64,000 bases of DNA, taken from positions 2,728,001 through 2,792,000 of the forward strand of contig NC_016946.1 in assembly GCF_000277125.1 (NCBI RefSeq), read 5' to 3'. This DNA is from Mycobacterium intracellulare ATCC 13950. GTDB taxonomy: Bacteria > Actinomycetota > Actinomycetes > Mycobacteriales > Mycobacteriaceae. Under the pieces are notes generated by a model. The model saw only the letters and a list, made by a program, of their open reading frames with translations, was not told where the DNA came from and searched no databases. This document shows, piece by piece, positions 45,547 through 54,616 of this stretch. The position numbers and the translations under genes were made by a program. Positions within the stretch are counted from its first letter, which is position 1. Every line of letters starts with the position of its first letter.

Positions 45547-47619
45547 CTAGCGAGCGGCCGGACCGATCGCCGCGGTTGGCGTTTCCTCATGCCAATCACG
45601 TTGGGCGAGAACCCGATGCGCGACGCGTTCGAGCGCGGCCTGCACCGCGCGGCGGTCCGGGCGGCCCTCGAAGCCCGGCGAGCGGGCGAGCTTGTCCACG
45701 AGCCAGGCCACCAGCAGCGAGTGCACGTAGCCGACTTGCTGGGCCCCGGCCGGGGTGAGCGACAGTTGGTCGCCGTCGCTTCGCGCGTAACCGCCGGCGG
45801 CCAGGCGCGCGAAAGTGGGCTCGAGAACCTCGAACGGTATTCGGTGATAGTCGGCCATGTCGGTGAGACGGGCGGTCCCGTACATCTGCGTGTAGCGATT
45901 GATGCGCAGGACCCCCCACAGCCCGGCCACGTCGAGCCGGCAATCGGGCCGCATGGCGATGCTGCGTAACCGCATGCCGGTTTCGCCGCGCAACATCCGT
46001 GCGATCGCGTTCTCCAGCATCTGGTCCGGCGTCTCGGAGGTCGGCATGCCGAACGCGTCGCCGAGATCGACGGTGCTGTCGTGGATATCCCGCAGCGGGA
46101 CCTCGCGCAGGAACAGGGCCAGCACGAAACCGACCACGGCCACCGGCGCCGCCCACAAGAAAACCTCGGTCAGCGAATCGGCGTAGGCCGCCACGATGGG
46201 CGCGGCCACATCGTGCGGCTGCCGGTGCAGGGCCCCGGGCGAGCTGACCGCGTCGGGCGGCGCGCCGCTGGCCGCCAGGGCCGGACCGATGCGGCGGTCG
46301 AGGAAGTTCACGAACAGCGAGCCGAATATCGCCGCCCCGAAAGAACTTCCGATGGTGCGAAAGAACGTCACACCCGACGTGGCGACGCCGAGGTCTTCGA
46401 AATTCGACGTGTTCTGCACGATCAGAACCAGCACCTGCATGGACAATCCGATCCCGGCGCCCAGGATGACCAGGTACAGCGACTGGATCAGGGCGGACGT
46501 CGACGGCTCCATGCGCGACATCAGCAAAAACGCCAGCGCCATCAGCGCGGTGCCGGTCACCGGGAAAACCTTGTAGCGGCCGGTGCGGCCGACCAGGGTT
46601 CCGCTGCCGGTCGAGGTGATCAGCATCCCGACCACCATGGGCAGCGTGCGCAGACCCGAGGTCGTCGCCGAGACCCCGTTGACGTACTGCATATAGGTCG
46701 GCAGGAACGTCAGCGCGCCCAGCATCGCAAAACCCACGACGAAGGACAGCACGCAGCACACGGCGAACACCGGACTGGCGAACAACCGGATGGGCAGGAT
46801 CGGCTCGGCGGCGCGACGTTCCACCACCACGAAAACACCCAGCGCCACCGCGGCGCCGACGAACAAGCCGATGATCGTCGGCGACCCCCACGCGTACAGC
46901 GTCCCGCCCCAGCTGGTGGCGAGCGTCAGGCCCGCCGCGCCCAGGCCGACGAACACGATTCCGGAGTAGTCGATGATCGGCTTGGCGGACGCGCCCAGCG
47001 CTGGAATCGCCGCGGCCGCAACGAAAATCACGACCACGGAGATCGGCACGTTGACCCAGAACGCCCACCGCCAGGTCAGGTAGTCGGTGAAGTAGCCGCC
47101 CAGCAACGGCCCGATCACCGTCGTGACGCCGAAGACCGCCCCGAGGATGCCCTGGTACCGGCCCCGCTCCCGCAGCGGGACGACCTCGCCGATCAGCGCG
47201 CTGGCGGTGACGGTGATGGCGCCGCCGCCGATCCCTTGCAGCGCACGCGCTCCCACCAGCATGGCCATCGACTGGGACAGCCCGCACAACGCCGATCCGA
47301 CGACGAAGAAGACGATCGCCGCCTGGAACACCCGCTTGCGCCCGTAGGAGTCCCCGAGCTTGCCGGCCAGCGCGGTGACGACGGTCGATGCGAGCAGATA
47401 GCTGGTGACGACCCAGGACTGATGGCCGGCGTCGCCCAGGTTGGCGACGATCGTCGGCAGCGCGGTGGCGACGATGGTCTGGTCCAACGCCGCGAGCAGC
47501 ATCCCCAGGACGATCGCGACGAAGATCAGGTTGCGCCGTTGGGGGCTGATCAGCTCGCCGCTGGGCGCGGAATTCGCCGCCGGGGTCGCCTGGGTCACCG
47601 CTGCTCTCGGGCTCGTCAT
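45547..47619 (-). CDS. 14-TM EmrB/QacA-type MFS exporter with C-terminal winged-helix-like domain
   Basis: 690-aa DHA2 drug:H+ antiporter-family protein. The N-terminal helix is ILVMLLAALDQTIVATALPTI-like (motif D1, here LGMLLAALDQTIVATALPTI). Motif A is GKLGDSYGRKRVF, and 14 hydrophobic helices end near residue 510. The last 150 residues are soluble and contain a winged-helix-like stretch, FEVLEPTFARLAAGGYARSDG. Matches Rv1877 in size. Starts 37 bp after bfrA and is likely co-transcribed with it; an iron link would follow from the IdeR boxes. Confidence 0.88.
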   Translation of the reverse strand: MTSPRAAVTQATPAANSAPSGELISPQRRNLIFVAIVLGMLLAALDQTIVATALPTIVANLGDAGHQSWVVTSYLLASTVVTALAGKLGDSYGRKRVFQAAIVFFVVGSALCGLSQSMAMLVGARALQGIGGGAITVTASALIGEVVPLRERGRYQGILGAVFGVTTVIGPLLGGYFTDYLTWRWAFWVNVPISVVVIFVAAAAIPALGASAKPIIDYSGIVFVGLGAAGLTLATSWGGTLYAWGSPTIIGLFVGAAVALGVFVVVERRAAEPILPIRLFASPVFAVCCVLSFVVGFAMLGALTFLPTYMQYVNGVSATTSGLRTLPMVVGMLITSTGSGTLVGRTGRYKVFPVTGTALMALAFLLMSRMEPSTSALIQSLYLVILGAGIGLSMQVLVLIVQNTSNFEDLGVATSGVTFFRTIGSSFGAAIFGSLFVNFLDRRIGPALAASGAPPDAVSSPGALHRQPHDVAAPIVAAYADSLTEVFLWAAPVAVVGFVLALFLREVPLRDIHDSTVDLGDAFGMPTSETPDQMLENAIARMLRGETGMRLRSIAMRPDCRLDVAGLWGVLRINRYTQMYGTARLTDMADYHRIPFEVLEPTFARLAAGGYARSDGDQLSLTPAGAQQVGYVHSLLVAWLVDKLARSPGFEGRPDRRAVQAALERVAHRVLAQRDWHEETPTAAIGPAAR

Positions 47620-47656
47620 GCCGGCCCGACGTTACCTACCTTGCCCGCCGCCCGCG

Positions 47657-48136
47657 TCAGCTGGGGGGCCGCGAGACGCACTGTGCCGAGTACAGCTCCA
47701 CGCCCAGCTTGTCCATCAACTCCAGCTGCGTCTCGAGGTAGTCGATGTGCTTTTCCTCGTCGGCGACGATGTCCTCGAACAGGGTGGCGGTGGTGGAATC
47801 CTGCTTGTCCCGGCATAAGACGATGGCCGGCTTGAGGCGGTCCATCACCTCGTATTCGATGGCGAGGTCGGCCTCGAATTGCTCGCGCAAGGTCTGGCCG
47901 ATGCGCAGCGAGAAGAGGCGCTGGTAGTTCGGCAACCCGTCGAGCAACAGGATGCGGTCGGTGATCGCCTCGGCGTGTCGCATCTCGTCGAAGGACTCCG
48001 CGCGGGTGTGCTCAGCTAACTCGGTGAAACCCCAGTTGTCCTGCATCTTGGAGTGCAGGAAGTATTGGTTGATCGCGGTGAGCTCGCTGGTCAACTGCTC
48101 GTTGAGCAGACGCAAAACTTCCGGATCCCCTTGCAT
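47657..48136 (-). CDS. bfrA: Bacterioferritin BfrA
   Basis: 159-aa heme-containing ferritin that stores iron as ferric mineral in a 24-mer. All ferroxidase ligands are visible: Glu18, Glu51, His54, Glu94, Glu127 and His130. Met52, the axial heme ligand between subunits, is also present. Same length as Rv1876. ATG 48136 has AGGAG close upstream; the longer frame is spurious. Divergent from bfd across a region with tandem IdeR boxes, as expected for IdeR/iron-activated storage. Confidence 0.96.
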   Translation of the reverse strand: MQGDPEVLRLLNEQLTSELTAINQYFLHSKMQDNWGFTELAEHTRAESFDEMRHAEAITDRILLLDGLPNYQRLFSLRIGQTLREQFEADLAIEYEVMDRLKPAIVLCRDKQDSTTATLFEDIVADEEKHIDYLETQLELMDKLGVELYSAQCVSRPPS

Positions 48137-48303
48137 TTTCACTCCTACGGTGTCTGCTGCTGGCATGTTCGGCCGCGATCCGTGCGCTGGGCTGGAGCGC
48201 ACAAAACCGGCCCGTAGCAGCACTTTGCCACGGTCGCCGCAAATGTTCTAGCAAGGTTTGGCTGCACTCAGTGCGTTGTCGAGCTAGTCTAAGCACCCGG
48301 TTG

Positions 48304-48346
48304 TTAGGTTAGACTGCACTAAGCAGGTTAGGTTAGACTCCACTAA
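48304..48346. promoter_or_regulatory. Tandem IdeR (iron) boxes between bfrA and bfd
   Basis: TTAGGTTAGACTGCACTAA (48304-48322) and TTAGGTTAGACTCCACTAA (48328-48346) each match the 19-bp IdeR consensus at about 15 positions and are 24 bp apart. A weaker third copy is at 48252-48270 (about 12 of 19). The rest of the 339-bp divergent region (48137-48475) shows no gene. IdeR activates bfrA at high iron from such tandem sites. Confidence 0.85.
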
Positions 48347-48475
48347 TATGCGGCTTGTTCGTTTCGCACCTCCGGCCGGGGCCCCGAGTCCCCGGGAGGC
48401 CAGGCGCGGGACCGGCATCGGGTCGCTCGAACGAGCCGTCGACGAAGGGGACGCCCACATGCGGGAGGTGCGCTG

Positions 48476-48661
48476 ATGTACGTGTGCCTGTGCGTCGGGG
48501 CGACCAGCCAGACCGTGTGCGACGTCGTCGCGCAGGGCGCGTCGACCTCCAAGGAAATCGCCGCGGCATGCGGGGCGGGCGGTGACTGCGGTCGCTGCCG
48601 GCGCACCCTGCGCGCGATCCTCGCCGACGCGGCGAAGTTAGAGACAGCGCCGTCGGCCTGA
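48476..48661 (+). CDS. bfd: Bacterioferritin-associated ferredoxin
   Basis: 61-aa BFD-like [2Fe-2S] protein. Cys4, Cys6, Cys38 and Cys41 form the C-x-C-x31-C-x2-C pattern. It reduces the mineral core of bacterioferritin so iron can leave. GGGAGGTG lies eight bases before ATG 48476. Divergent from bfrA, so storage and release functions share a control region. Confidence 0.92.
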   Translation: MYVCLCVGATSQTVCDVVAQGASTSKEIAAACGAGGDCGRCRRTLRAILADAAKLETAPSA

Positions 48662-48676
48662 CGCCGGAACGCCGTT

Positions 48677-49426
48677 TCAGCCCTTGTTGAAATCAGCCAG
48701 CGCCGCGGCGTTGGCCTGCGCGCCCATGAGCTCGGCGAAGTGCGCGTTTTCCCGCGCGGTGGCCGCCGTGATCTCGGGGCGGACCGGCTCCATCATCGTG
48801 TGTTTGACGGCCATCAAGCTCGAAATCGGCCGGGAGGCAAGGATTTCGGCGTGGTGGCGGGCCTGCGGGAGCAGCTCGTCCGGTTGGCACACCCGCCAGA
48901 CGAGGCCCATCCGCAGCGCCTCGTCGGCGTCGACCCATTCCGACGACATCAACAACCACGCGGCGTTCTGCCGGCCCACCAGCTGCGGCAACAGATAGGA
49001 CGACGCCGCTTCCGGGGCTACGCCCAGGCTGGTGAACGGGCACTTCAACCGGGCCGTCGACGACATGAACGCCAGATCGGCATAGCCCAGAATCGTGGCG
49101 CCGATCCCCACGCCGACACCGTTCACCGCGCAGATCAGCGGCTTGGGAAAGGCGCTGAGCGCGTTGATGAGTCCGATGAAGCCATGCTTGCCCGGGGTGA
49201 AGCCGGGGTCGGTGATGCGCGCCTGCATCTCACCCAGGTCGGTACCGGCGCTGAACCCGCGACCCGCTCCGGTCAGCAGGACCACGGCCACCTCGGGATC
49301 GTCGGCGGCGGCCAGCAGCGCCTCGGCGGTGGCGTCATAGAGGGCTTCGTTGAAGGCGTTGAGCGCCTCCGGGCGGTTCAGCGTGAGGGTGCGCACCCGC
49401 TTGTCGTCGTCGATCTGCAGCGTCAC
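48677..49426 (-). CDS. Enoyl-CoA hydratase/isomerase-family protein
   Basis: 249-aa crotonase fold: LNRPEALNAFNEALYD at the start, oxyanion-hole segment GRGFSAGTDLGEMQ, second oxyanion ICAVNGVGVGIGATILGYADLAF, and a general acid-base position SLGVAPEAASSYLLP. Glu in the last is consistent with an isomerase or hydratase. Last of four minus-strand genes after oxyR, 18 bp after the Rv1875-like gene. Substrate chain length unknown. Confidence 0.88.
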   Translation of the reverse strand: MTLQIDDDKRVRTLTLNRPEALNAFNEALYDATAEALLAAADDPEVAVVLLTGAGRGFSAGTDLGEMQARITDPGFTPGKHGFIGLINALSAFPKPLICAVNGVGVGIGATILGYADLAFMSSTARLKCPFTSLGVAPEAASSYLLPQLVGRQNAAWLLMSSEWVDADEALRMGLVWRVCQPDELLPQARHHAEILASRPISSLMAVKHTMMEPVRPEITAATARENAHFAELMGAQANAAALADFNKG

Positions 49427-49444
49427 CCCCGCAGCGTAGCGAGG

Positions 49445-49888
49445 CTAGCCGTTGCTGTAGACGCGGGTCGGGGCGATCAGCACCACGGCGCGCCCCTCGG
49501 AAGCCATCACCCGGTCGTACTCGTCCCAGTTGTCGTGGGTACCGCCCGCCGCAACGAACACATCGCGCAGCAGGACTCGCAACCGATCGGGATCAGTTAG
49601 CCACGGCTGGGTGTCGTCGGGGCCGACCAGCTCCGCGCGGCCCTCGACCGTCGCCCACTGCCACCCGTTACGGAAGGTGATGGCCAACTGCGGCCGGGCC
49701 CGCAGGTTGGCCAGTTTGACTCTTCCGTAGGTGGTAAACCCCAGCACCGGTTGACCATTCGCCGGGTGCGACAACAGGCCCACGTTGACCAGTGACGCCT
49801 GCACGGTCCCGTCAGCCCGGACGGTCGATACCACCGCCAGTCCGTTCTCCGCCGCGGCCAATGCCACGGCGTCGCGCAGTGTCGTCAT
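49445..49888 (-). CDS. FDOR-type flavin/F420-dependent reductase (Rv1875-like)
   Basis: 147-aa split-barrel (PNPOx-like) protein: GLAVVSTVRADGTVQASLVNVGLL, PVLGFTTYGRVKLANLRARPQLAITFR and WATVEGRAELVGPDDT. Same length as Rv1875, a member of the F420-dependent FDOR-B group. Substrate unproven. It lies 9 bp after the EthD-like gene, in the oxyR-led minus-strand operon. Confidence 0.85.
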   Translation of the reverse strand: MTTLRDAVALAAAENGLAVVSTVRADGTVQASLVNVGLLSHPANGQPVLGFTTYGRVKLANLRARPQLAITFRNGWQWATVEGRAELVGPDDTQPWLTDPDRLRVLLRDVFVAAGGTHDNWDEYDRVMASEGRAVVLIAPTRVYSNG

Positions 49889-49897
49889 CTGGTGTCC

Positions 49898-50599
49898 TCA
49901 GTCCGTGAACGGCGTGCTGATGACGTAGCGGCTCGTCGGCACGGTGTCGATGTTCTCGTTGGCGCCAAAGGCCGTCGTGCTGGCCACCATTCGTCCTAAC
50001 CGGTGTTGGAGATCGTTGTCGTCGGCGGCTCCGAAAAATGCCTGAAGATCGGTGATCGCCTCCGCGGGAAACAACTCCTCGACGATGCCGGCGATTCCCG
50101 GCGCGTCTTCGGTGAGCGCGCGCACCACCCAATTCTGGGTGTAGCCGAACGTCGACTGTGTCTCGATGGCTACCGGTGTATGGTCGCGTTGCCAACGGGT
50201 CAGCCACGTCGCCTGGTCCATGCCCGCGGGCCGACGCAGCAACGCGATGTTGGCCAAACCCGGTGTGCGGGAACCGAACTCGACGGCGGGCGCGCTCAGC
50301 GGGACCGATTCCGTCACCAGGTACGCGGCGAGCTGCTCACACTCCTTTGCCAGCAGCTCGAGCGCGGACGTCATCTGCTCGCCGTAGCACTGCTGGGTCC
50401 ACATGCTCACCACCGCGGCGACCGGTGGGTCCAGCGTCGTGAGCGTCATCAACGATTGGCGCACGGCGTCGTCGCGGACGTTGACCGACAATCCGGGCAC
50501 ACCCAGCTCCAGCAGCGCATCGGCGACCGGCCCCCGCTGCCGGGCGCACCAATCGTCGTCGGAGTCGGCGCGCATGAGCACCGCGATTACCTTTTCCAT
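49898..50599 (-). CDS. EthD-domain-like protein (Rv1874-like)
   Basis: 233-aa protein with two dimeric alpha-beta-barrel repeats. The second carries the EthD-like TWLTRWQRDHTPVAIETQSTFGYTQNWV. Location and approximate length match Rv1874. It starts 36 bp downstream of oxyR on the same strand. EthD proteins are small helpers of P450 or peroxide-linked oxidations, but function here is not established. Confidence 0.75.
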   Translation of the reverse strand: MEKVIAVLMRADSDDDWCARQRGPVADALLELGVPGLSVNVRDDAVRQSLMTLTTLDPPVAAVVSMWTQQCYGEQMTSALELLAKECEQLAAYLVTESVPLSAPAVEFGSRTPGLANIALLRRPAGMDQATWLTRWQRDHTPVAIETQSTFGYTQNWVVRALTEDAPGIAGIVEELFPAEAITDLQAFFGAADDNDLQHRLGRMVASTTAFGANENIDTVPTSRYVISTPFTD

Positions 50600-50635
50600 A
50601 GGCCGAACCTACCGGTGCGGGCCCGCCGGATAGGC

Positions 50636-51571
50636 CTACTTCACCGGGCGCACCTGATGCTGGCCGCTGATCAGCTTCCCGATGAGCCCGGCCAGCTGAC
50701 GGTAGGACTCGTCGCGCCCGCTCGACGAGCGGTAGACCAAGCCGATTCGCCGGCCCGGGCGCGGCGCCGCGAACTGTGCCAGGCCCAGGCGGCTTCTCGA
50801 GGCCTCGACGGGCACCGCGCTCTGCGGAATCAGCGTGACGCCCAAACCGCCCGTTACGCATTGCACCGCGGTCGCCAGTGAGGCCGCCCGCGTGTTGGCC
50901 AGCTCCGCCCGGACCCCGGCCTTGTGGCAGACATCCAGCGCCTGATCACGCAGGCAGTGCCCCTCGTCCAGCAGTAGCAGCGGCAGGTCGGCCAGCGCCG
51001 TCGCCGGAACCCGGCGCTTGCCCGCCAGCGGATGGCCGGGGGGCAGGGCAAGGACGAAATCCTCGTCGTAGATGGGGATCGCGCTGACCCCGGCGCCCTC
51101 GGCGGGCAGGGCGATCAATGCCGCATCCAATGCCCCTTCGCGCAACACCGCCAACAACCGCTCGGTCTGGTCTTCGGTCACCCGCAGCGCCAGCCCCGGA
51201 AGCTGCTCGGCCACCCCGGCCAGCACGGTCGGCAGCACGTAGGGCGCCACCGTGGGAATCAGGCCCAGCCTCATGCCGGCCCGCAACGGATCCGAGGCGC
51301 CCGCCGCCGCGGCGGTGAAGGCGTCGGTCGCCTCGACGACGGCCTGGGCGCGCGGCAACAGCTCCGTACCCTGGGGTGTCAAGAAGACACGCCGTGTCGA
51401 GCGCTCGACGAGGCGGGTGCCCAAGCCCGCCTCCAGCGCCGAGAGCGCCTGCGACAACGTCGACTGGCTGACGCCGAGAGCCGTTGCGGCACCGCTGAAT
51501 TGATGCTTCTCGGCCACCGCCACGAACGCGCGCAGGCCGGCGATCGTCGGCTGATAACTCTTATCGGTCAT
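50636..51571 (-). CDS. oxyR: OxyR, LysR-type peroxide sensor
   Basis: 311-aa intact OxyR. N-terminal helix-turn-helix [23 protein letters not shown], and sensing cysteines at about 206 and 215 in [18 protein letters not shown], which form the activating disulfide on H2O2 exposure. M. tuberculosis carries only an oxyR remnant; this copy has no lesion. ATG 51571 is used; the ORF upstream of it overlaps the ahpC promoter. Divergent from ahpC, the classical mycobacterial target. Confidence 0.93.
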   Translation of the reverse strand: MTDKSYQPTIAGLRAFVAVAEKHQFSGAATALGVSQSTLSQALSALEAGLGTRLVERSTRRVFLTPQGTELLPRAQAVVEATDAFTAAAAGASDPLRAGMRLGLIPTVAPYVLPTVLAGVAEQLPGLALRVTEDQTERLLAVLREGALDAALIALPAEGAGVSAIPIYDEDFVLALPPGHPLAGKRRVPATALADLPLLLLDEGHCLRDQALDVCHKAGVRAELANTRAASLATAVQCVTGGLGVTLIPQSAVPVEASRSRLGLAQFAAPRPGRRIGLVYRSSSGRDESYRQLAGLIGKLISGQHQVRPVK

Positions 51572-51583
51572 ACCTATAAGTGT
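51557..51583. promoter_or_regulatory. OxyR binding site (T-N11-A) between oxyR and ahpC
   Basis: CTTAT (51560-51564) and ATAAG (51576-51580) are a perfect inverted pair separated by 11 bases, extended to AC-CTTAT/ATAAG-GT with one mismatch. This is the LysR T-N11-A motif. It overlaps the oxyR start codon, so OxyR would also control itself. Confidence 0.75.
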
Positions 51584-51672
51584 AGTGGGAAATATCACCT
51601 TTACTTCAACCAGGGTACGCGGCAACATGGTGGAAGAAAGCTAATCTTGAGTAAATCCAGATAAGGAGCGAT

Positions 51673-52260
51673 ATGCCTCTGCTGACCATCGGCGACCAGT
51701 TCCCCGCCTACGAGCTCACCGCGTTGATCGCCGGCGATCTGTCCAAGGTCGACGCCAAGCAGCCCGGCGACTACTTCACCACCATCACCAACGAGGACCA
51801 CGCCGGCAAATGGCGCGTGGTGTTCTTCTGGCCGAAGGACTTCACCTTCGTGTGCCCGACCGAGATTGCCGCCTTCGGCAAGCTCAACGACGAATTCGCC
51901 GACCGCGACGCGCAGGTTCTGGGTGTGTCGATCGACAGCGAGTTCGTCCACTTCAATTGGCGTGCGCAGCACGAGGACCTCAAAAAGCTGCCCTTCCCGA
52001 TGCTCTCGGACATCAAGCGGGAGCTGAGCCTGGCCACCGGTGTGCTCAACGCCGACGGTGTGGCCGACCGGGCGACCTTCCTCGTCGACCCCAACAACGA
52101 GATCCAGTTCGTCTCGGTCACCGCGGGTTCGGTGGGCCGCAACGTCGAGGAAGTGCTGCGCGTGCTGGACGCGCTGCAGTCCGACGAGCTGTGCGCGTGC
52201 AACTGGCGCAAGGGCGACCCGACGCTCGACGCCACCGAGCTGCTCAAGCAGTCGGCCTGA
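51673..52260 (+). CDS. ahpC: Alkyl hydroperoxide reductase AhpC
   Basis: 195-aa 2-Cys peroxiredoxin. Peroxidatic Cys61 in FVCPTE, and resolving cysteines 174 and 176 in DELCACNW, the mycobacterial three-cysteine arrangement. It reduces peroxides and peroxynitrite and is re-reduced by AhpD. ATG has AAGGAGCG upstream. First gene of ahpC-ahpD, divergent from oxyR. Confidence 0.97.
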   Translation: MPLLTIGDQFPAYELTALIAGDLSKVDAKQPGDYFTTITNEDHAGKWRVVFFWPKDFTFVCPTEIAAFGKLNDEFADRDAQVLGVSIDSEFVHFNWRAQHEDLKKLPFPMLSDIKRELSLATGVLNADGVADRATFLVDPNNEIQFVSVTAGSVGRNVEEVLRVLDALQSDELCACNWRKGDPTLDATELLKQSA

Positions 52261-52298
52261 TCCGGGGCTGATCCCGTAGGGTCTGAACAGGAGGCGAG

Positions 52299-52835
52299 AT
52301 GAGCGTAGAGAACCTCAAGGAAGCGCTGCCGGAGTACGCCAAGGACCTCAAGCTCAACCTGGGCTCGATCACCCGTACGACCGAGCTCGACGAGGAGCAG
52401 CTGTGGGGCACGCTGTTGGCGAGCGCCGCGGCGACCCGGAACACGCAGGTGCTCAGCGAGATTGGCGCGGAGGCGGCCGACATTCTGTCCGCCGAGGCGT
52501 ACAACGCGGCGCTGGGAGCCGCATCGGTCATGGCGATGAACAACGTGTTCTACCGTGGCCGGGGTTTCCTCGACGGCAAGTACGACGACCTGCGCGCGGG
52601 ATTGCGGATGAACATCATCGCCAATCCCGGTGTGGAGAAGGCGAACTTCGAGCTGTGGTGCTTCGCAGTGTCGTCGATCAACGGATGCCCGGATTGCGTG
52701 GCGGCCCACGAGCACACGCTGCGCGAGGCCGGTGTCAGCCGCGAAACCATCCAGGAGGCGCTGAAGGCCGCGGCGATCGTTTCCGGCGTGGCCCAAGCGA
52801 TCGTCGCTTCCCAGACGCTGGCGACCGTCGGCTGA
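52299..52835 (+). CDS. ahpD: Alkyl hydroperoxidase AhpD
   Basis: 178-aa CMD-fold thiol reductase. Active site [12 protein letters not shown] with Cys130, Cys133 and His137. It passes electrons from lipoamide/DlaT to AhpC. Start ATG 52299 has AGGAGGCGAG upstream. It follows ahpC by 38 bp. Confidence 0.96.
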   Translation: MSVENLKEALPEYAKDLKLNLGSITRTTELDEEQLWGTLLASAAATRNTQVLSEIGAEAADILSAEAYNAALGAASVMAMNNVFYRGRGFLDGKYDDLRAGLRMNIIANPGVEKANFELWCFAVSSINGCPDCVAAHEHTLREAGVSRETIQEALKAAAIVSGVAQAIVASQTLATVG

Positions 52836-52845
52836 TCGCGCCGTC

Positions 52846-54174
52846 GTGACCAGCGCCGTGTCCGGACCCGACTGGGTCCAGCACGCCATCTGGTGGCAGG
52901 TCTACCCGCTGGGGTTCGTGGGCGCGTTCCCCGTACCGCAGTCAAACGAGCCGCCGCAACCGCATCAACACCGGTTGCGGCGGCTCGTCGACTGGTTGGA
53001 CCACGCCATCGAACTCGGGGCGTCCGGCATCGCGCTGGGCCCGATCTTCGCCTCGCGCACACACGGTTACGACACCACCGACCACTACCGCATCGATCCC
53101 CGGCTCGGCGACGATGCCGATTTCGACCACCTCGTCGCCGAGGCGCACCGACGCGGCCTGCGCGTCCTGCTCGACGGCGTGTTCAACCACGTCGGGGTGG
53201 ATTTTCCGCGCCACCGCGAGGCTGCCGAGGACGACGTCGCCGCGCGCTGGTTCCGCGGACGTCCCGGGCGCTTTCACACGTTCGAAGGCCACGACGGGCT
53301 GATCACCCTCAACCACGACAACCCCGCCGTCGTCGACTACACCGTCGAGGTGATGGCGCACTGGTTGGGCCGCGGCGCCGACGGCTGGCGCCTCGACGCG
53401 GCTTATGCCGTGCCACAACACTTCTGGGCCTCGACCCTGCCCCGGGTGCGCGAGCGCTATCCGGATGCCTGGTTCGTCGGCGAACTCATCCACGGCGACT
53501 ACGCCGCGGTCGTCGACGCCGCCACCTTCGACTCGGCCACCCAATACGAGCTGTGGAAGGCGATCTGGAGCAGCCTCAACGACGGCAACTTCTTCGAGCT
53601 GGACTGGGCGCTGCAGCGCCACAACGACTTTCTGAGCCGCTTCGCGCCCCTGACCTTCATCGGCAATCACGACGTCACCCGCATCGCCAGCCAGCTGGAC
53701 AACCCCGCGCATGTGGCCCACGCGCTGGTGCTGCTGCTCACCATCGGCGGGGTGCCCAGCGTCTACGCCGGCGACGAGCTCGGGTTCCGCGGCGTCAAGG
53801 AAGAACGGTTCGGCGGCGACGACGCTGTGCGCCCCGAATTCGGCTCTCCCCCACTGCAACTGGATGACTTCGGCGTCCAGACCTGGGGGCTGCACCAGTA
53901 CCTGGTCGGGCTGCGACGGCGCCACCCCTGGCTGCACGCGGCGTCCACCACCGCGTTACGGCTGGAAAACCGGCACTACGTCTACGAGGCGCGCAACGGC
54001 GACGACGCCCTGCTGGTGGTGCTCAACATCGACGACGAACCCCTGCACGTGTCGCTGCCGGAGCTGGGCCCGGGGCGCGCGCAGGTCATCGGCGGATCGG
54101 CGGCCCCGCCGCCGGAGGTCGTGGACGCTGTCGCCGTCGAGCCGCACGGGTGGCGGATCCTAAGCTCGGTCTAG
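52846..54174 (+). CDS. GH13 alpha-amylase-family glycosidase
   Basis: 442-aa single-domain GH13 TIM barrel plus C-terminal beta domain. Conserved regions: LLDGVFNHVG (region I), WRLDAAYA (nucleophile Asp), FVGELIHG (acid Glu) and FIGNHDVTR (region IV Asp). All three catalytic acids are present. No signal peptide, so it acts on cytoplasmic glycans; it could be an alpha-glucosidase or glycogen/maltodextrin enzyme. GTG start 10 bp after ahpD, but no functional link is obvious. Its 3' end overlaps the DUF1810 gene by 15 bp. Confidence 0.88.
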   Translation: MTSAVSGPDWVQHAIWWQVYPLGFVGAFPVPQSNEPPQPHQHRLRRLVDWLDHAIELGASGIALGPIFASRTHGYDTTDHYRIDPRLGDDADFDHLVAEAHRRGLRVLLDGVFNHVGVDFPRHREAAEDDVAARWFRGRPGRFHTFEGHDGLITLNHDNPAVVDYTVEVMAHWLGRGADGWRLDAAYAVPQHFWASTLPRVRERYPDAWFVGELIHGDYAAVVDAATFDSATQYELWKAIWSSLNDGNFFELDWALQRHNDFLSRFAPLTFIGNHDVTRIASQLDNPAHVAHALVLLLTIGGVPSVYAGDELGFRGVKEERFGGDDAVRPEFGSPPLQLDDFGVQTWGLHQYLVGLRRRHPWLHAASTTALRLENRHYVYEARNGDDALLVVLNIDDEPLHVSLPELGPGRAQVIGGSAAPPPEVVDAVAVEPHGWRILSSV

Positions 54175-54615
54175 GCGCTCGCACGTCAGCGCGTCCTGGC
54201 GGCCGTCGTAATACTTGTCGAGCACCGCGACGAAGTCCTCGTCGTCCTCGGTGGCGTGGGCGAACAGGGTCATCGACGAGCGCAGTTTGAGGTCGTCCGG
54301 CGAGCCGAAGATCTGCCCGATCGAGCGCCCCTGCACCGCGGTGACCAGTCGGGCGCACTCCCGCAACCGCGGCCCCAGCAGCTCATGACGCAGGTACGCC
54401 CGAGCCTCGTCCAGCGAGGAGATGCCGTAATGGACCGCGGTCGGGCTGCCGCCCAGGCCGCGCAGTTGGGGGAAGACGAACCACATCCAGTGGCTGCGTT
54501 TTCGTCCGGCCCGCAGCTCGTCGAGGACGTCGCCGTACACCGGCTCCTGCGCGTCCACGAAACGCTGGAGATCGAACGGGTCGCCTGCAGATCTCACCTG
54601 ACTACGGTTGCACAT
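54160..54615 (-). CDS. DUF1810-family protein
   Basis: 151-aa protein of the DUF1810 family: [44 protein letters not shown] at the N-terminus is the family core. Start at ATG 54615 leaves a single base between it and lldD2's ATG; GTG 54597 is an alternative giving a more typical N-terminus. Family members are of unknown biochemical function. No signal peptide. Confidence 0.85.
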   Translation of the reverse strand: MCNRSQVRSAGDPFDLQRFVDAQEPVYGDVLDELRAGRKRSHWMWFVFPQLRGLGGSPTAVHYGISSLDEARAYLRHELLGPRLRECARLVTAVQGRSIGQIFGSPDDLKLRSSMTLFAHATEDDEDFVAVLDKYYDGRQDALTCERLDRA

Positions 54616-54616
54616 T

